Shown here in pieces: positions 1 through 8,911 of a stretch of 64,000 nucleotides of DNA. The stretch lies in contig JBAZOP010000001.1 of NCBI GenBank assembly GCA_041648665.1, positions 62,001-126,000 on the forward strand, in the 5' to 3' direction. The position numbers and the translations under genes were made by a program. Each line of letters opens with the position of its first letter. Position 1 is the first letter of the stretch. The stretch comes from a bacterium. Its GTDB lineage: Bacteria; UBA10199; 2-02-FULL-44-16; JAAZCA01. Under the pieces are notes generated by a model. It was not told where the DNA came from. It made no database searches and worked only from the letters and a program-made list of their open reading frames with translations.

Positions 1-762
1 CTGTGTCGCAGCGTAAGAATTGGCAGCTATTGAAAACCTGTGAGTAAAATCCGCCTCACGGCCCAGTGCCATGATTTCCTTGATGCCGCCGAAGAGTTCG
101 GATGTTACCTGATACCTCTGACGGTTCATCTTCACCCTGATCTGGCCAGACTTTGCAATCCGGTGTTTAACAGCCGCATATAGACCACTATATATTCCGC
201 CAATGAATACGACCATGACAACTGCCAGCATGGGCTCCACGGCCACTAGAAGCGCCACCATAAAGAACGAGACGACGATCTTAGCGGACATTTCAATCGA
301 TGGGAATATTACACCGGAAACAACCTGTGACACTTCGGTTAGAATATTTTTGTTGAGATCGGCGCTGTTTCTGGAGACAAAAAAGAGATACGGTCGTCTG
401 ACATAGTCCGCAACCAGCCTCGATGACAACGAACAATCAAGCCTACGCGTAAAGCGCACGATCCCCCGCGTCGTCAGCGCAGTAAACACGTTACTGAAGA
501 TAAGAATAGTCAAAACCGACACACCGAGAAACATCAGAAATGTGTGAGCGGTTCCGAATGCGCCTAGCCTATATACCCATTGTAGCCAGCGGTTGGATTC
601 GATAAGCTCCGGCGACGCAAGCACGGCCATAAATGGCATAATTGATGCGACACCGATTACTTCAATGAAGGCCATGACAAGGATGGCGCAGGAGATCCAC
701 AACATCCTTTGGCGATCTTTGGTCGTCAGCAGGGCACTAATTTTCTTAGCGGTTTTAAGCAT
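1..762 (-). CDS. ABC transporter, flippase-type, N-terminal membrane part (partial)
   Basis: The reading frame starts at an ATG at 762 and stays open to the window edge, giving the first 254 residues. Hydrophobic segments lie near residues 20-45, 72-96, 145-175 and 175-195, followed by the ELFGGIKEIMALGRE region typical of the last intracellular coupling part of an ABC exporter membrane domain. The nucleotide-binding domain would lie outside the window. The N-terminal style (GVASIMPFMAVLASPELI) resembles PglK/WlaB-type lipid-linked oligosaccharide flippases found in polysaccharide loci. It is the last visible gene of the operon and starts 2 nt after the epimerase stop, so export of the undecaprenyl-linked repeat unit is the likely role. 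The substrate is inferred from context. Confidence 0.8.
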   Translation of the reverse strand, partial: MLKTAKKISALLTTKDRQRMLWISCAILVMAFIEVIGVASIMPFMAVLASPELIESNRWLQWVYRLGAFGTAHTFLMFLGVSVLTILIFSNVFTALTTRGIVRFTRRLDCSLSSRLVADYVRRPYLFFVSRNSADLNKNILTEVSQVVSGVIFPSIEMSAKIVVSFFMVALLVAVEPMLAVVMVVFIGGIYSGLYAAVKHRIAKSGQIRVKMNRQRYQVTSELFGGIKEIMALGREADFTHRFSIAANSYAATQ

Positions 763-764
763 GA

Positions 765-1892
765 TTACCTGTACCACACAGTCCGGTTCACATAGTCCGT
801 GTAGCTCATGATGATGCGCACCACTTTTTTCGAGACATTATCGACATCGTAATCGGCCACGAATCGGAACTGACGGCCCTCCCCGGCCTGCTGCGACCTC
901 ACGACCGAGATCGCCTGCACCACCTCGTCCGCATCCAGCCCGGACATGATCAAGGTACCCTCGTCCATGCCCTCTGGCCGCTCGTGTGCCTGACGGATCG
1001 TCACAGCAGGTATATTCAGGATGCACGACTCCTCGGATATGGTCCCACTGTCCGATACAACGCAGAAGGCGTGCTTCTGCATCTTGACATAATCGAAGAG
1101 GCCGAAGGGTTTCATGAACTTGATACGCTTATCGAAGTTATAATCCCCCAGCGCGTCGATCCGGCGCCTGGTGCGCGGATGCGTCGATACGATCACCGTA
1201 CGTTCGTAGGTCGATGCGATCACATTGAGCGAACACATCAGGCGCTGAAAGTTCTCTTCGCTGTCGACGTTCTCCTCGCGATGAATGCTGACCAGGAGAT
1301 ACTCAGCCGGCTTCAGCTGCAATCTATCGAGGATGTTCGACGCATCAATCTGAGGCATGTAGTAAGTCAGGATCTCCTTCTGAGGAGACCCTGTCTTAAT
1401 GATCGTATCAGGCTTAATTCCCTCGCGGAGGAGATATCGTCTCGCATGTTCCGTATATGGCATATTGATATCGCTGGTATGGTCAACAATCTTACGGTTG
1501 ATCTCTTCCGGGACCCTCAGGTCAAAGCAACGATTCCCAGCCTCCATGTGAAATATGGGTATCTTTCGCCTCTTGGCTGATATCACAGACAGGCAGCTGT
1601 TCGTGTCTCCGAGTATAAGCAGCGCATCCGGCTTCTCCTCTGCCATGACGGCATCCGCTTTTGCAATGACCTTTCCTATCGTACCAGCAGCCGTATCTTC
1701 AGCCGCATTAAGAAAATGGTCCGGTTTTCTGACACCGAGCTCCTTAAAGAAGATCTCGTTCAATTCGTAGTCATAGTTCTGACCCGTGTGAACCGAGACG
1801 TGCTTCAGGTGCCTGTCCAGTTCGCTCGTCACCCGGCTCAGCTTGATGATTTCGGGCCGTGTGCCGACAATCGTCATAACTTTGAGAGTCAT
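765..1892 (-). CDS. fnlC: UDP-N-acetylglucosamine 2-epimerase family (FnlC/WecB-like)
   Basis: A 375-residue non-hydrolysing UDP-GlcNAc 2-epimerase family protein. Visible family motifs are GTRPEIIK at residues 9-16, GDTNS, the MEAGNR...RVPEEINRKIVDH block, a STHPRTRRR segment and the SDSGTISEES sugar-nucleotide site near the C-terminus. The start at 1892 is chosen because an AGGAG box lies just upstream and homologues begin there; the frame could extend to 1937. With the CapD-like dehydratase and the reductase directly upstream it completes the three-enzyme route from UDP-GlcNAc to UDP-N-acetyl-L-fucosamine, where the FnlC/Cap5G enzyme does the final C2 epimerisation. A plain WecB role (UDP-ManNAc) is the alternative, but the trio argues for FnlC. 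Confidence 0.88.
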   Translation of the reverse strand: MTLKVMTIVGTRPEIIKLSRVTSELDRHLKHVSVHTGQNYDYELNEIFFKELGVRKPDHFLNAAEDTAAGTIGKVIAKADAVMAEEKPDALLILGDTNSCLSVISAKRRKIPIFHMEAGNRCFDLRVPEEINRKIVDHTSDINMPYTEHARRYLLREGIKPDTIIKTGSPQKEILTYYMPQIDASNILDRLQLKPAEYLLVSIHREENVDSEENFQRLMCSLNVIASTYERTVIVSTHPRTRRRIDALGDYNFDKRIKFMKPFGLFDYVKMQKHAFCVVSDSGTISEESCILNIPAVTIRQAHERPEGMDEGTLIMSGLDADEVVQAISVVRSQQAGEGRQFRFVADYDVDNVSKKVVRIIMSYTDYVNRTVWYR

Positions 1893-1948
1893 AAATTCTC
1901 CTATATTATTAGGTCCACCAACCCTGCCCCTGCTCATTAAGGAGGGGA

Positions 1949-3016
1949 TTAGCGAAGAAGCTCTTCGGCCTCACCGACAAACTTATCTTCAATCAGAAGG
2001 CGGTGTTTCTTCAGCAGGGCCACCGTCCCCTCGGCATTGAGCACGTTATCCGCCGAGCTGAACTCCTTGGTGAAGACATTGGGTTCGTAGTCGTTATCAG
2101 GCCGCAGCTCCGGCAGCATCGGCTTGATGGCGAAGTAATCGCCCCGCTTGACGCAGTGATGGACCTCTTCATCCGAGACCATGATCTCGTGCATCTTCTC
2201 GTTGGGACGGATCCCGGTGACCTTGATCTGGATCTTGCGATCGCCGATCAGCGCCTTCGCGATATCGATCACCGTTGCGGACGGCGCATTGGGGACGTAG
2301 ATCTCGCCCGCCTTCGCACCTTTCAACGCTGCATACACCGTATCGACAGCCTGATTGAGGCTCAGCAGGAACCGCGTCATCTCCGGAACGGTCACCGTGA
2401 CCGGACCGCCGTTCTTGATCTGGTAATGGAAGAGTGGCACCACTGAACCGCGGGAGGCCATGACGTTCCCGTAGCGGACGCCGATAAAACGCGTTTTCGG
2501 ATTCAGGACATTCGCTGAGACGATGATCCGCTCCTGAATGGACTTGGTCATGCCCATCGCGGTCACCGGCTTGCAGGCCTTGTCCGTGCTGACGGCCACG
2601 ACCGTTTCCACCGGGAAATTATTTTCCTCAATCGCCCTGACGATGTTCGCAGCACCGGCGCAATTGGTCATCACCGCCTGCACCGGAAAATATTCGCAGG
2701 TCGGAACCTGCTTCAGGGCCGCGGCATTGACCACGATATCCGCATCCCTCACCGCGGTGCACACATCGGTATAGTTGCGGACGTCGCCGATGCGGAATTC
2801 CAGCTTGTTCTTGAAGTTGCTGTAAATGACCTCGTCCGTCGCCACACTGGTATGCAGGTAGGACATGCGCATATCGTGCTGTTTCGCCTCGTCGCGCGAC
2901 AGAACGATCAGCTTTTTCGGCGTCCCCATCTCCCCTGAGAGCACCCGTCGAACAAACGTCTTCCCGAATGATCCCGTGCCTCCTGTAACCAGCACAACCT
3001 TATCCTGAAAAATCAT
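1949..3016 (-). CDS. fnlA: UDP-GlcNAc 4,6-dehydratase/epimerase (FnlA/WbjB/CapE-like)
   Basis: A 355-residue extended SDR protein. The N-terminal Rossmann loop GGTGSFGK (residues 12-19) binds NAD(P). The catalytic region reads STDKACKP...AMGMTK, with Met in place of the usual SDR Tyr in YxxxK, as in the inverting nucleotide-sugar dehydratase group. YGNVMASRGSVVPLF is also characteristic. FnlA/Cap5E enzymes catalyse C4,6 dehydration with C5 and C3 epimerisation of UDP-GlcNAc, the first step toward UDP-L-FucNAc. It lies 24 nt after fnlB and 56 nt before fnlC. Length and gene order match known L-FucNAc cassettes, so the assignment is strong. Confidence 0.9.
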   Translation of the reverse strand: MIFQDKVVLVTGGTGSFGKTFVRRVLSGEMGTPKKLIVLSRDEAKQHDMRMSYLHTSVATDEVIYSNFKNKLEFRIGDVRNYTDVCTAVRDADIVVNAAALKQVPTCEYFPVQAVMTNCAGAANIVRAIEENNFPVETVVAVSTDKACKPVTAMGMTKSIQERIIVSANVLNPKTRFIGVRYGNVMASRGSVVPLFHYQIKNGGPVTVTVPEMTRFLLSLNQAVDTVYAALKGAKAGEIYVPNAPSATVIDIAKALIGDRKIQIKVTGIRPNEKMHEIMVSDEEVHHCVKRGDYFAIKPMLPELRPDNDYEPNVFTKEFSSADNVLNAEGTVALLKKHRLLIEDKFVGEAEELLR

Positions 3017-3040
3017 GCAATCCTCCTTATCGTTAACGAC

Positions 3041-3928
3041 CTAAGAGAGGGATGACGCCCTGTATCCCTCAAACATTTGATCGATCATCTCCGGCCATGA
3101 AGGCGGCTTATAGCCCGTGGCTTTTCTGAACCGGCTCGAATCAAGAGATCTGTCCAGCTTTAAATCCTCATATCGCTCGATCTCTATATGCTTTTCGTAT
3201 CGTTTCGCTATCAGTTTCAGCAAATCATATTTTGATATGGGCGATGCCGAAACATGATAAACGCCCTGAAGTGTATCATCCTTAAGAACATAATCACCGA
3301 TGACCCGCACAAGCTCGGGCGCTGTAATGCCACTGTAGATTACATTCGCAAAGCCCTTTATACGACCTTCCTGCGCGAGAAACCATTCAAGAAGACCATA
3401 TCGCCCCTTGAGTTCATGGCCAATAACAGATTTTCTCAGAGTGATGCAGTTTGAATAGTCTACTTCGCCAAGATACTTGGTCCGGCCATAGAGGTCATCC
3501 GCATCCGAGGACGCACTCTCGTTGTAATTCCCTCCCTTGCCGCTGAAAACGCAATCCGTGCTTAGATGAATCATCCTTGCACCCACATTATTGCAGATCT
3601 TTGCTATATGGTGCGGAAGGAGGGCATTTATCGTCAGCGCTGGAATCGAATCATTCGCCGTCAATATCTGTTTGATGATGCCTATGCAGTTGATGACAAC
3701 ATCCGGCCGAATTTCCTTAACAGCACTTATTACAGTGTCCATCCTGTATGCATCAACGCTACTTCGAATTTTTCCAACAATCTGCGGAGCAAACCATTTC
3801 TTTAGTCCCTCAGATGCACGCGCAGTCCCATAGACATCGAGATCGCCGCGCACAAAAAGCTGCTTCATCAATGTATGACCGAGGGCCCCTGTGCATCCCA
3901 TTATGAGTACGCGCTTCCGCATCATCAC
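3041..3928 (-). CDS. fnlB: NAD-dependent sugar reductase (FnlB/WbjC/Cap5F-like, short form)
   Basis: A 295-residue Rossmann protein of the dTDP-4-dehydrorhamnose reductase (RmlD-like) family. It has GCTGALG near residue 11, STDCVFSGKGG and a YGRTKYLGE active-site segment (YxxxK). In L-FucNAc pathways this enzyme reduces the 4-keto intermediate made by FnlA. It begins with three consecutive ATG codons and the first overlaps the stop of the glycosyltransferase by 4 nt, indicating translational coupling. At 295 residues it lacks the extra C-terminal region of S. aureus Cap5F, so the C3-epimerising part of that fusion is absent. The local sequence is noticeably AT-richer than fnlA. Confidence 0.85.
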   Translation of the reverse strand: MMMRKRVLIMGCTGALGHTLMKQLFVRGDLDVYGTARASEGLKKWFAPQIVGKIRSSVDAYRMDTVISAVKEIRPDVVINCIGIIKQILTANDSIPALTINALLPHHIAKICNNVGARMIHLSTDCVFSGKGGNYNESASSDADDLYGRTKYLGEVDYSNCITLRKSVIGHELKGRYGLLEWFLAQEGRIKGFANVIYSGITAPELVRVIGDYVLKDDTLQGVYHVSASPISKYDLLKLIAKRYEKHIEIERYEDLKLDRSLDSSRFRKATGYKPPSWPEMIDQMFEGYRASSLS

Positions 3929-5226
3929 TCCGTTTCCCCTACATCTGCTATCCGTCTCGATGTATCAATGGATGCACATCGATCGTGCAACTGAGCCGCT
4001 CCCTTGGAAGGCTCGACGTGGCCCATGATCTCTTCAAGCCGTTCTATAAGCAGATGTGGGTTGAAATGTCGCTCGCAATATGCCCTGCCGTTGATGCCCA
4101 TCGCTTGCCGCTCAGCGGGATCCATCCTATAGAACTCAAGAACGCAGTTTGCAAGAACCTCCGGCTGTTCAGCTGGACAGGTCAGGCCAGCTTGAGCTGC
4201 ATTGACAATGCGAGCACCCTCGCCATCGATCCCGGCAAGCACAGGCTTCCCACAGGCCAGATAGGCCTGGATCTTCGCCGGAATCGTCAATGCAAAGATA
4301 GGATCCTTTCGCAGAGTTACCAGCATGACATCAGCCAATGCAAAATATCGCGGCATCACACTGGGCTGCCGACGCCCAAGCAAGTGTACGGTCTCTTCAA
4401 GCACCCTTCTTTGGACTTCTGCTTTGACCCATGCGAATTGACGACCGTCGCCGACAATAACCCAGTGGATGCCCCTATGGCCCTTGAGCAGTTCGGCCGC
4501 GGCGAGAATCGTCTCAAAATCCTGAGCTGCGCCGATATTGCCCGCAAACATCACGCAAAATCCTTTCGGAAATTCCATTCGTTCAGGGGCTTCTGCATCC
4601 AGCACCGTCGGCACATAGAGGGCCTCAGCATTGTTCGGGTAGTATTCAATCTTGCGCGGATCAGCACCGAGACGCTCTATCGGCGCCCGGAAGGCCTCGG
4701 ACTGCACGAGGATGCGATCACAGCGACTGTAGATGAACCGCACTAGACGGCTCACAAGGTTCAGGATGAAGGCGGAGTTGATGGCGCCGGTTGCAGAAAT
4801 ACTTTCCGGCCACAGGTCCTGCACCCAGAATATGACGGGGATCTTCCGCAACCATTTGAGCAGAAGTGCCGGCAGGCAGACGGTGACCGGCGACGGTTCA
4901 TAGACAAATATGACGTCGTAGCGGTCACGGCATAGCCAGGGACCAAGAAGACAGGCAGACACCACAAACGAAAGGTAGTTGAGGACCAGGCGGATTGTCC
5001 GCCCCCTGCCACGTGTGATCAGCGGCACCCGATGGATCTTGATATTACGATAGATCTGTTCTTTTTGACCAAAACGTCCATACCCTTCAAACCGTCTACC
5101 GCTAGGATAGTTCGGCACTCCCGTCAGCACCTCGACCTCATGACCCCGCTCTTTCAATGAGGCTGCCAGCTCACTGATGCAGAACGTCTCGGGCCAGAAA
5201 TACTGTGAGACGATCAGAATTTTCAC
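3925..5226 (-). CDS. Glycosyltransferase family 4, WbuB-like (putative L-FucNAc transferase)
   Basis: A 433-residue GT-B glycosyltransferase. The N-terminus (MKILIVSQYFWPE, then ELAASLKERGHEVEVLTG and PNYPSG) is typical of the WbuB/FnlD subgroup; FVYEPSPVTVCLPA and WVQDLWPES follow in the acceptor-side domain. The C-terminal domain has the VMFAGNIGAAQDFETI nucleotide-sugar site and a PAKIQAYLACGKPVLA segment. WbuB proteins add L-FucNAc to undecaprenyl-linked intermediates on the cytoplasmic face. Its 4-nt overlap with fnlB supports use of the sugar made by the following three genes. Exact donor specificity is inferred from context. Confidence 0.82.
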   Translation of the reverse strand: MKILIVSQYFWPETFCISELAASLKERGHEVEVLTGVPNYPSGRRFEGYGRFGQKEQIYRNIKIHRVPLITRGRGRTIRLVLNYLSFVVSACLLGPWLCRDRYDVIFVYEPSPVTVCLPALLLKWLRKIPVIFWVQDLWPESISATGAINSAFILNLVSRLVRFIYSRCDRILVQSEAFRAPIERLGADPRKIEYYPNNAEALYVPTVLDAEAPERMEFPKGFCVMFAGNIGAAQDFETILAAAELLKGHRGIHWVIVGDGRQFAWVKAEVQRRVLEETVHLLGRRQPSVMPRYFALADVMLVTLRKDPIFALTIPAKIQAYLACGKPVLAGIDGEGARIVNAAQAGLTCPAEQPEVLANCVLEFYRMDPAERQAMGINGRAYCERHFNPHLLIERLEEIMGHVEPSKGAAQLHDRCASIDTSRRIADVGETE

Positions 5227-5236
5227 CAGACATCAC

Positions 5237-6556
5237 TCACGCGCAACTCGGTTGAGGCGGTGCTGAAAATCGCACCGTTGAACTCGCCGCAACCGCCAGC
5301 AGCGCTAAAAAGATGGGAAACACCTTGATATTCAAAAAAACAGAATTGCTGACAGCCAGAAACAGATAGGCTGCAAGCACCCCCGTAAAAGCCGCTTGAA
5401 TGACGGGGTCATCGATGCGACGCACAACGACCTTATAGAGCACAAAATAAAACATGTAGAAGGCAACGAGGCCCGTGAAGCCATACCACAACAACATATA
5501 TCCAACTTCATTATCGACCATTGCCGATTGCGCAGGCCCCTCACCCACAGCGAACTGCCAAACTTCGAGGTCAGACAAGGCCTCGAACGTCAGCCGGGAT
5601 TTGACACTCATAGAGCCCTCGCCAGAGCGCTCCCCGTCGAATTTTGAAGTGTAGCGAGTCAGTCCGCCGGAAAAAATGAGGACCAGCATCGACATCAGGA
5701 CTATGATCGCAGCGACACCTAGGACAACATGTTTGATCTTCAGATGTAATTGCTTACGCGCTGCCGACAGCCCCACAAGGGCGGCCGCCAGGGACGCAAT
5801 AAGCGCCGCCCTGGACTGCGTCATGAAGACCCCTAAAAACAGGAAAATCGTGACGATGATGGCCCAAGCCCTTCTCGCAACGGAACATCCGCTGACCATC
5901 AGTATTTCGATCGTCCTCATCATCACGATCAGAACAGGGGCAACAAGAAAGGCTCCTAGAACATTGGGGTTCCCAAAGATAGACCCCGACCTGAAGTGCC
6001 CCATTTCCATGGAACCTTCCGATGTCAACGACAGAAACTTTTCATATGCCTGTTCTCCGTCTCCATACACAAGCTCGAGGGCTTCATTGACCCCCTCCAC
6101 CTGAAAGTATTGGAGCAGCTGGATCACAATAATGATTCCGCAACACGCTGTGACGGTAACAATGACCGCCCTCCAGAGGTTGGTGTCCAGATTGCTGAAG
6201 ACGTAGACGACCAGAACATATTTGATCAGCCTCACGTATTCCTTCAACAATTCCGTCGAGGCCGAGAGGCCGAATGTTCCTGTCGTGACATGCCCTGAGT
6301 CGAAGAAAGTATTGAGCAGGTACGCCATAAAGCTTGCACACATGAGGAAAGCTACAAAGACTGCAACAATGAGGAACACCTTTGAGGACAAGACGATCCG
6401 TCCGCTGAAGATATTTCTGAACAGAATCAGTCCTGCCATCACCACCAGCACCACATCATCGGGTCTGACCGTGATGGGCAAAACCCCTCGCATGTCCCAT
6501 GAAAGACAAGCTAAAACGCACCACAGAATCGCCAGCGCTGACAGAATCGCTGTCAT
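5237..6556 (-). CDS. O-antigen ligase/polymerase family membrane protein (Wzy-like)
   Basis: A 439-residue polytopic membrane protein with about ten hydrophobic segments and a long periplasmic loop between residues roughly 150 and 200. The Wzy_C-type signature region is visible: SGSIFGNPNVLGAFL, then TQSRAALIASLAAALVGL. This family includes the O-antigen polymerase Wzy and ligase WaaL. Inside a repeat-unit synthesis operon a polymerase role in the periplasm is more likely, but sequence alone does not separate the two. It lies 10 nt before the glycosyltransferase and 7 nt after the dehydrogenase, in the same transcript. Confidence 0.75.
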   Translation of the reverse strand: MTAILSALAILWCVLACLSWDMRGVLPITVRPDDVVLVVMAGLILFRNIFSGRIVLSSKVFLIVAVFVAFLMCASFMAYLLNTFFDSGHVTTGTFGLSASTELLKEYVRLIKYVLVVYVFSNLDTNLWRAVIVTVTACCGIIIVIQLLQYFQVEGVNEALELVYGDGEQAYEKFLSLTSEGSMEMGHFRSGSIFGNPNVLGAFLVAPVLIVMMRTIEILMVSGCSVARRAWAIIVTIFLFLGVFMTQSRAALIASLAAALVGLSAARKQLHLKIKHVVLGVAAIIVLMSMLVLIFSGGLTRYTSKFDGERSGEGSMSVKSRLTFEALSDLEVWQFAVGEGPAQSAMVDNEVGYMLLWYGFTGLVAFYMFYFVLYKVVVRRIDDPVIQAAFTGVLAAYLFLAVSNSVFLNIKVFPIFLALLAVAASSTVRFSAPPQPSCA

Positions 6557-6563
6557 AGTCTTG

Positions 6564-7850
6564 TCACAATCGCCAATAGTTCAAACCGCATTCATCGGCC
6601 TGAGTTCTATCATAAAGCCCCTTCACATCCGCTATCACAGCCGACCTGCCGGCCAGTTTTTTAATGCCTTCTATCCCCAGCTCCCGGAACTGCCGGTGCT
6701 TCACCGCCACCACCACCCCGTCATACGGCGCGCTATCGGCAGGGTTGGCAAGCATCTTGATGCCGTATTCCTCGTGCACCTCACGGTGATCCGCATGGGG
6801 GTCGTAAACGTGGACCTCGCAGCCAAAATCGCGGAGTTCGCTGATGATGTCGACGACCCGCGTGTTGCGGATGTCCGGTATATCCTCTTTGAATGTGAGT
6901 CCCATGACGAGGACCTTCGAACCCTTGATCGTCTTGCCGCCGGCTATCATGTGCTTCACCGTCTGCTCGGCAACATGCTTGCCCATGGAGTCGTTGATCC
7001 GTCGGCCGGCGAGTATCACCTGCGGATGGTAGCCAATCTGCTCGGCGCGGAACGTGAGATAATAGGGATCGACGCCGATGCAGTGTCCGCCGACGAGCCC
7101 AGGCTCGAAGGGCAGAAAGTTCCACTTGGTGCCGGCGGCATCGAGGACCTCGCGCGTATCGATGCCCATTTTGCTGAAGAGGACCGAGAGCTCGTTCATG
7201 AGCGCAAGGTTCAGGTCGCGCTGGGTGTTCTCGATCACCTTTGCCGCCTCGGCGACCTTTATCGAGCCCGCCCGGTGGACGCCGGCGGTGACGACGCTCC
7301 CGTAAACCTGAGCGATAATCTCCAGCGATTCGGCGTCCTGGCCCGACACGACCTTCTTGATCTTCGTGAATGTGTGTTCCTTGTCGCCCGGATTGATGCG
7401 CTCGGGCGAATAGCCGACTTTGAAATCGACGCCTCCCTTTAGGCCTGATTCCTTCTCCAGGATCGGAACGCAGATGTCTTCGGTGACGCCCGGATACACC
7501 GTGGATTCATAGACGACGATCGCTCCCTTTGCGAGGTTGCGGCCAACGGTCTCGCTGGCTTTGATTACAGGCGTGAGATCCGGGCGCTTGGCATCATCGA
7601 TAGGCGTGGGGACAGCGACGATTATGAAATCGCAGCTCTTGAGCGCCTTCGGATCCACAGTTAAGTCGATCTTAGCTGCGCGCAGATCTTCCGGAAGAAC
7701 CTCTCCTGTTGAATCGCGACCTGACTGGAGCTCCGCAATGCGGCGCTCATTGACGTCAAAACCGACAACCGCATCGCGCTTGCCGAAGGCTACTGCAACG
7801 GGGAGACCGACGTAACCGAGACCGACCACTGCGATTTTACGTTTAATCAT
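6564..7850 (-). CDS. tviB: Nucleotide-sugar dehydrogenase (TviB/WbpO-like, UDP-HexNAc 6-dehydrogenase)
   Basis: A 428-residue UDP-sugar dehydrogenase. It has the N-terminal NAD site GLGYVGLP, the ESTVYPGVTEDICVP and GYSPERINPGDKEH blocks, the central helix region VIENTQRDLNLALMNE and the catalytic motif GLVGGHCIGVDPYYL with its Cys. The style matches TviB/VipA enzymes that oxidise C6 of UDP-GlcNAc or UDP-GalNAc to the uronic acid. The start at 7850 has a strong GGGGAGGTG box; the frame continues upstream to 8030 but that part is the complement of the epimerase gene. It overlaps the epimerase stop by 4 nt (ATGA). Together they should supply an acidic sugar to the polysaccharide. Confidence 0.9.
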   Translation of the reverse strand: MIKRKIAVVGLGYVGLPVAVAFGKRDAVVGFDVNERRIAELQSGRDSTGEVLPEDLRAAKIDLTVDPKALKSCDFIIVAVPTPIDDAKRPDLTPVIKASETVGRNLAKGAIVVYESTVYPGVTEDICVPILEKESGLKGGVDFKVGYSPERINPGDKEHTFTKIKKVVSGQDAESLEIIAQVYGSVVTAGVHRAGSIKVAEAAKVIENTQRDLNLALMNELSVLFSKMGIDTREVLDAAGTKWNFLPFEPGLVGGHCIGVDPYYLTFRAEQIGYHPQVILAGRRINDSMGKHVAEQTVKHMIAGGKTIKGSKVLVMGLTFKEDIPDIRNTRVVDIISELRDFGCEVHVYDPHADHREVHEEYGIKMLANPADSAPYDGVVVAVKHRQFRELGIEGIKKLAGRSAVIADVKGLYDRTQADECGLNYWRL

Positions 7851-8911
7851 TCCCGCACCTCCCCATAGTAGCCTCGATACCACTCCACGAACCTTTTGAT
7901 GCCCTCTTTGATCGGGGTCCTGGGAGCGAAGTCTACGTCGCGCATCAAATCGTCCACATCCGCATATGTCGCCGGAACGTCGCCGGGCTGCATGGGGAGC
8001 ATGTTGAGCTTCGCCTTTTTGCCCAGACAATCCTCGAGAACACGGATGAATTCGAGGAGCTCGACCGGAGAATGGTTGCCGATATTGTAAATCTTGTAGG
8101 AAGCGGAGGGACTTGATCCGGGATCAAGGTCCCGGGAAAGCCCCCCCTCACCCCGTCCCTCTCCCACAAGGGGAGAGGGAATACGGTTGGAGACGCGGAG
8201 AACGCCTTCCACGATATCGTCGATGTAGGTGAAGTCACGGCGCATCTTGCCTTCGTTATACACATCGATCGGGTGGCCTTCGAGAATCGCCTTGGTGAAC
8301 TTGAAGAGCGCCATATCCGGTCGGCCGAACGGACCGTAGACCGTGAAAAAGCGGAGCCCCGTGCACGGGATGCCGTAGAGGTGGCTGTAAGCATGGGCCA
8401 TCAGCTCATCGGCCTTCTTCGTGGCGGCGTAGAGCGAGATCGGATGGTCGACGTTGTCGGATGTGGAGAACGGGAGTTTTGTATTGAGACCGTATACTGA
8501 GGAAGAGGAAGCGAAGACCAGGTGACGGGAACCGGGGCTCGGCCATTGGCGACGGCAGGCCTCGAGGATATTGAGAAATCCTACGATATTGGACTGCGCG
8601 TAGACATGCGGATTCGTGAGAGAATAGCGAACACCTGCCTGTGCGGCCATGTGGATCACGCGATCGAACGGGTTCTCGGCAAAAAGCTGCTCCACTGCCG
8701 CGCGGTCGGCGATATCCATCCTTATAAAGCGGAAGTTCTTGAGCCTGCTCAGCTCGCCCAGGCGCGACTCCTTGAGCGTGACATCGTAGTAGTCGCTCAT
8801 GTTGTCGATGCCGAGGACGTCGTCGCCGCGTTCTGCGAATCTCTTCGCCAGATGGAAGCCGATGAAGCCGGCGGCTCCTGTGACCAGAATTTTCGTTTTA
8901 TCTTTTTGCAT
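7847..8911 (-). CDS. UDP-glucuronate 4-epimerase family (SDR), with repeat-derived loop
   Basis: A 354-residue extended SDR epimerase of the LspL/CapI type. TGAAGFIG (residues 11-18) is the NAD loop, ASSSSVYG is the catalytic Ser/Thr segment, and Tyr161 and Lys165 form the YxxxK pair. RFFTVYGP and RRDFTYIDDIVEG are family hallmarks. The expected reaction is UDP-GlcA/UDP-GalA (or HexNAcA) C4 epimerisation. Residues about 244-271 (SPLVGEGRGEG and following) are encoded by palindromic repeat DNA in the variable loop before YKIYNIGN; the frame is preserved and catalytic residues are unaffected. It is followed by tviB with a 4-nt overlap and preceded by the regulator with a 14-nt overlap. Confidence 0.88.
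   Translation of the reverse strand: MQKDKTKILVTGAAGFIGFHLAKRFAERGDDVLGIDNMSDYYDVTLKESRLGELSRLKNFRFIRMDIADRAAVEQLFAENPFDRVIHMAAQAGVRYSLTNPHVYAQSNIVGFLNILEACRRQWPSPGSRHLVFASSSSVYGLNTKLPFSTSDNVDHPISLYAATKKADELMAHAYSHLYGIPCTGLRFFTVYGPFGRPDMALFKFTKAILEGHPIDVYNEGKMRRDFTYIDDIVEGVLRVSNRIPSPLVGEGRGEGGLSRDLDPGSSPSASYKIYNIGNHSPVELLEFIRVLEDCLGKKAKLNMLPMQPGDVPATYADVDDLMRDVDFAPRTPIKEGIKRFVEWYRGYYGEVRE
8112..8179. repeat. Two palindromic repeat elements inside the epimerase gene
   Basis: Two perfect inverted repeats sit side by side inside a coding region. At 8112-8128 CTTGATCC and GGATCAAG flank a single G, followed by the palindrome TCCCGGGA at 8130-8137. At 8157-8179 CCCTCTCCC and GGGAGAGGG flank a short loop, within a CCCTCACCCC-rich context. 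Both resemble dispersed palindromic repeats common in proteobacterial genomes, whose translation typically reads SPLVGEGRGEG or DPGSS as seen here. The element is read through in frame. Confidence 0.7.

Noticed and set aside
6222..7442. 406-residue plus-strand frame opposite the Wzy and TviB genes
   Set aside because: Crosses two good genes antisense and has no domain pattern.
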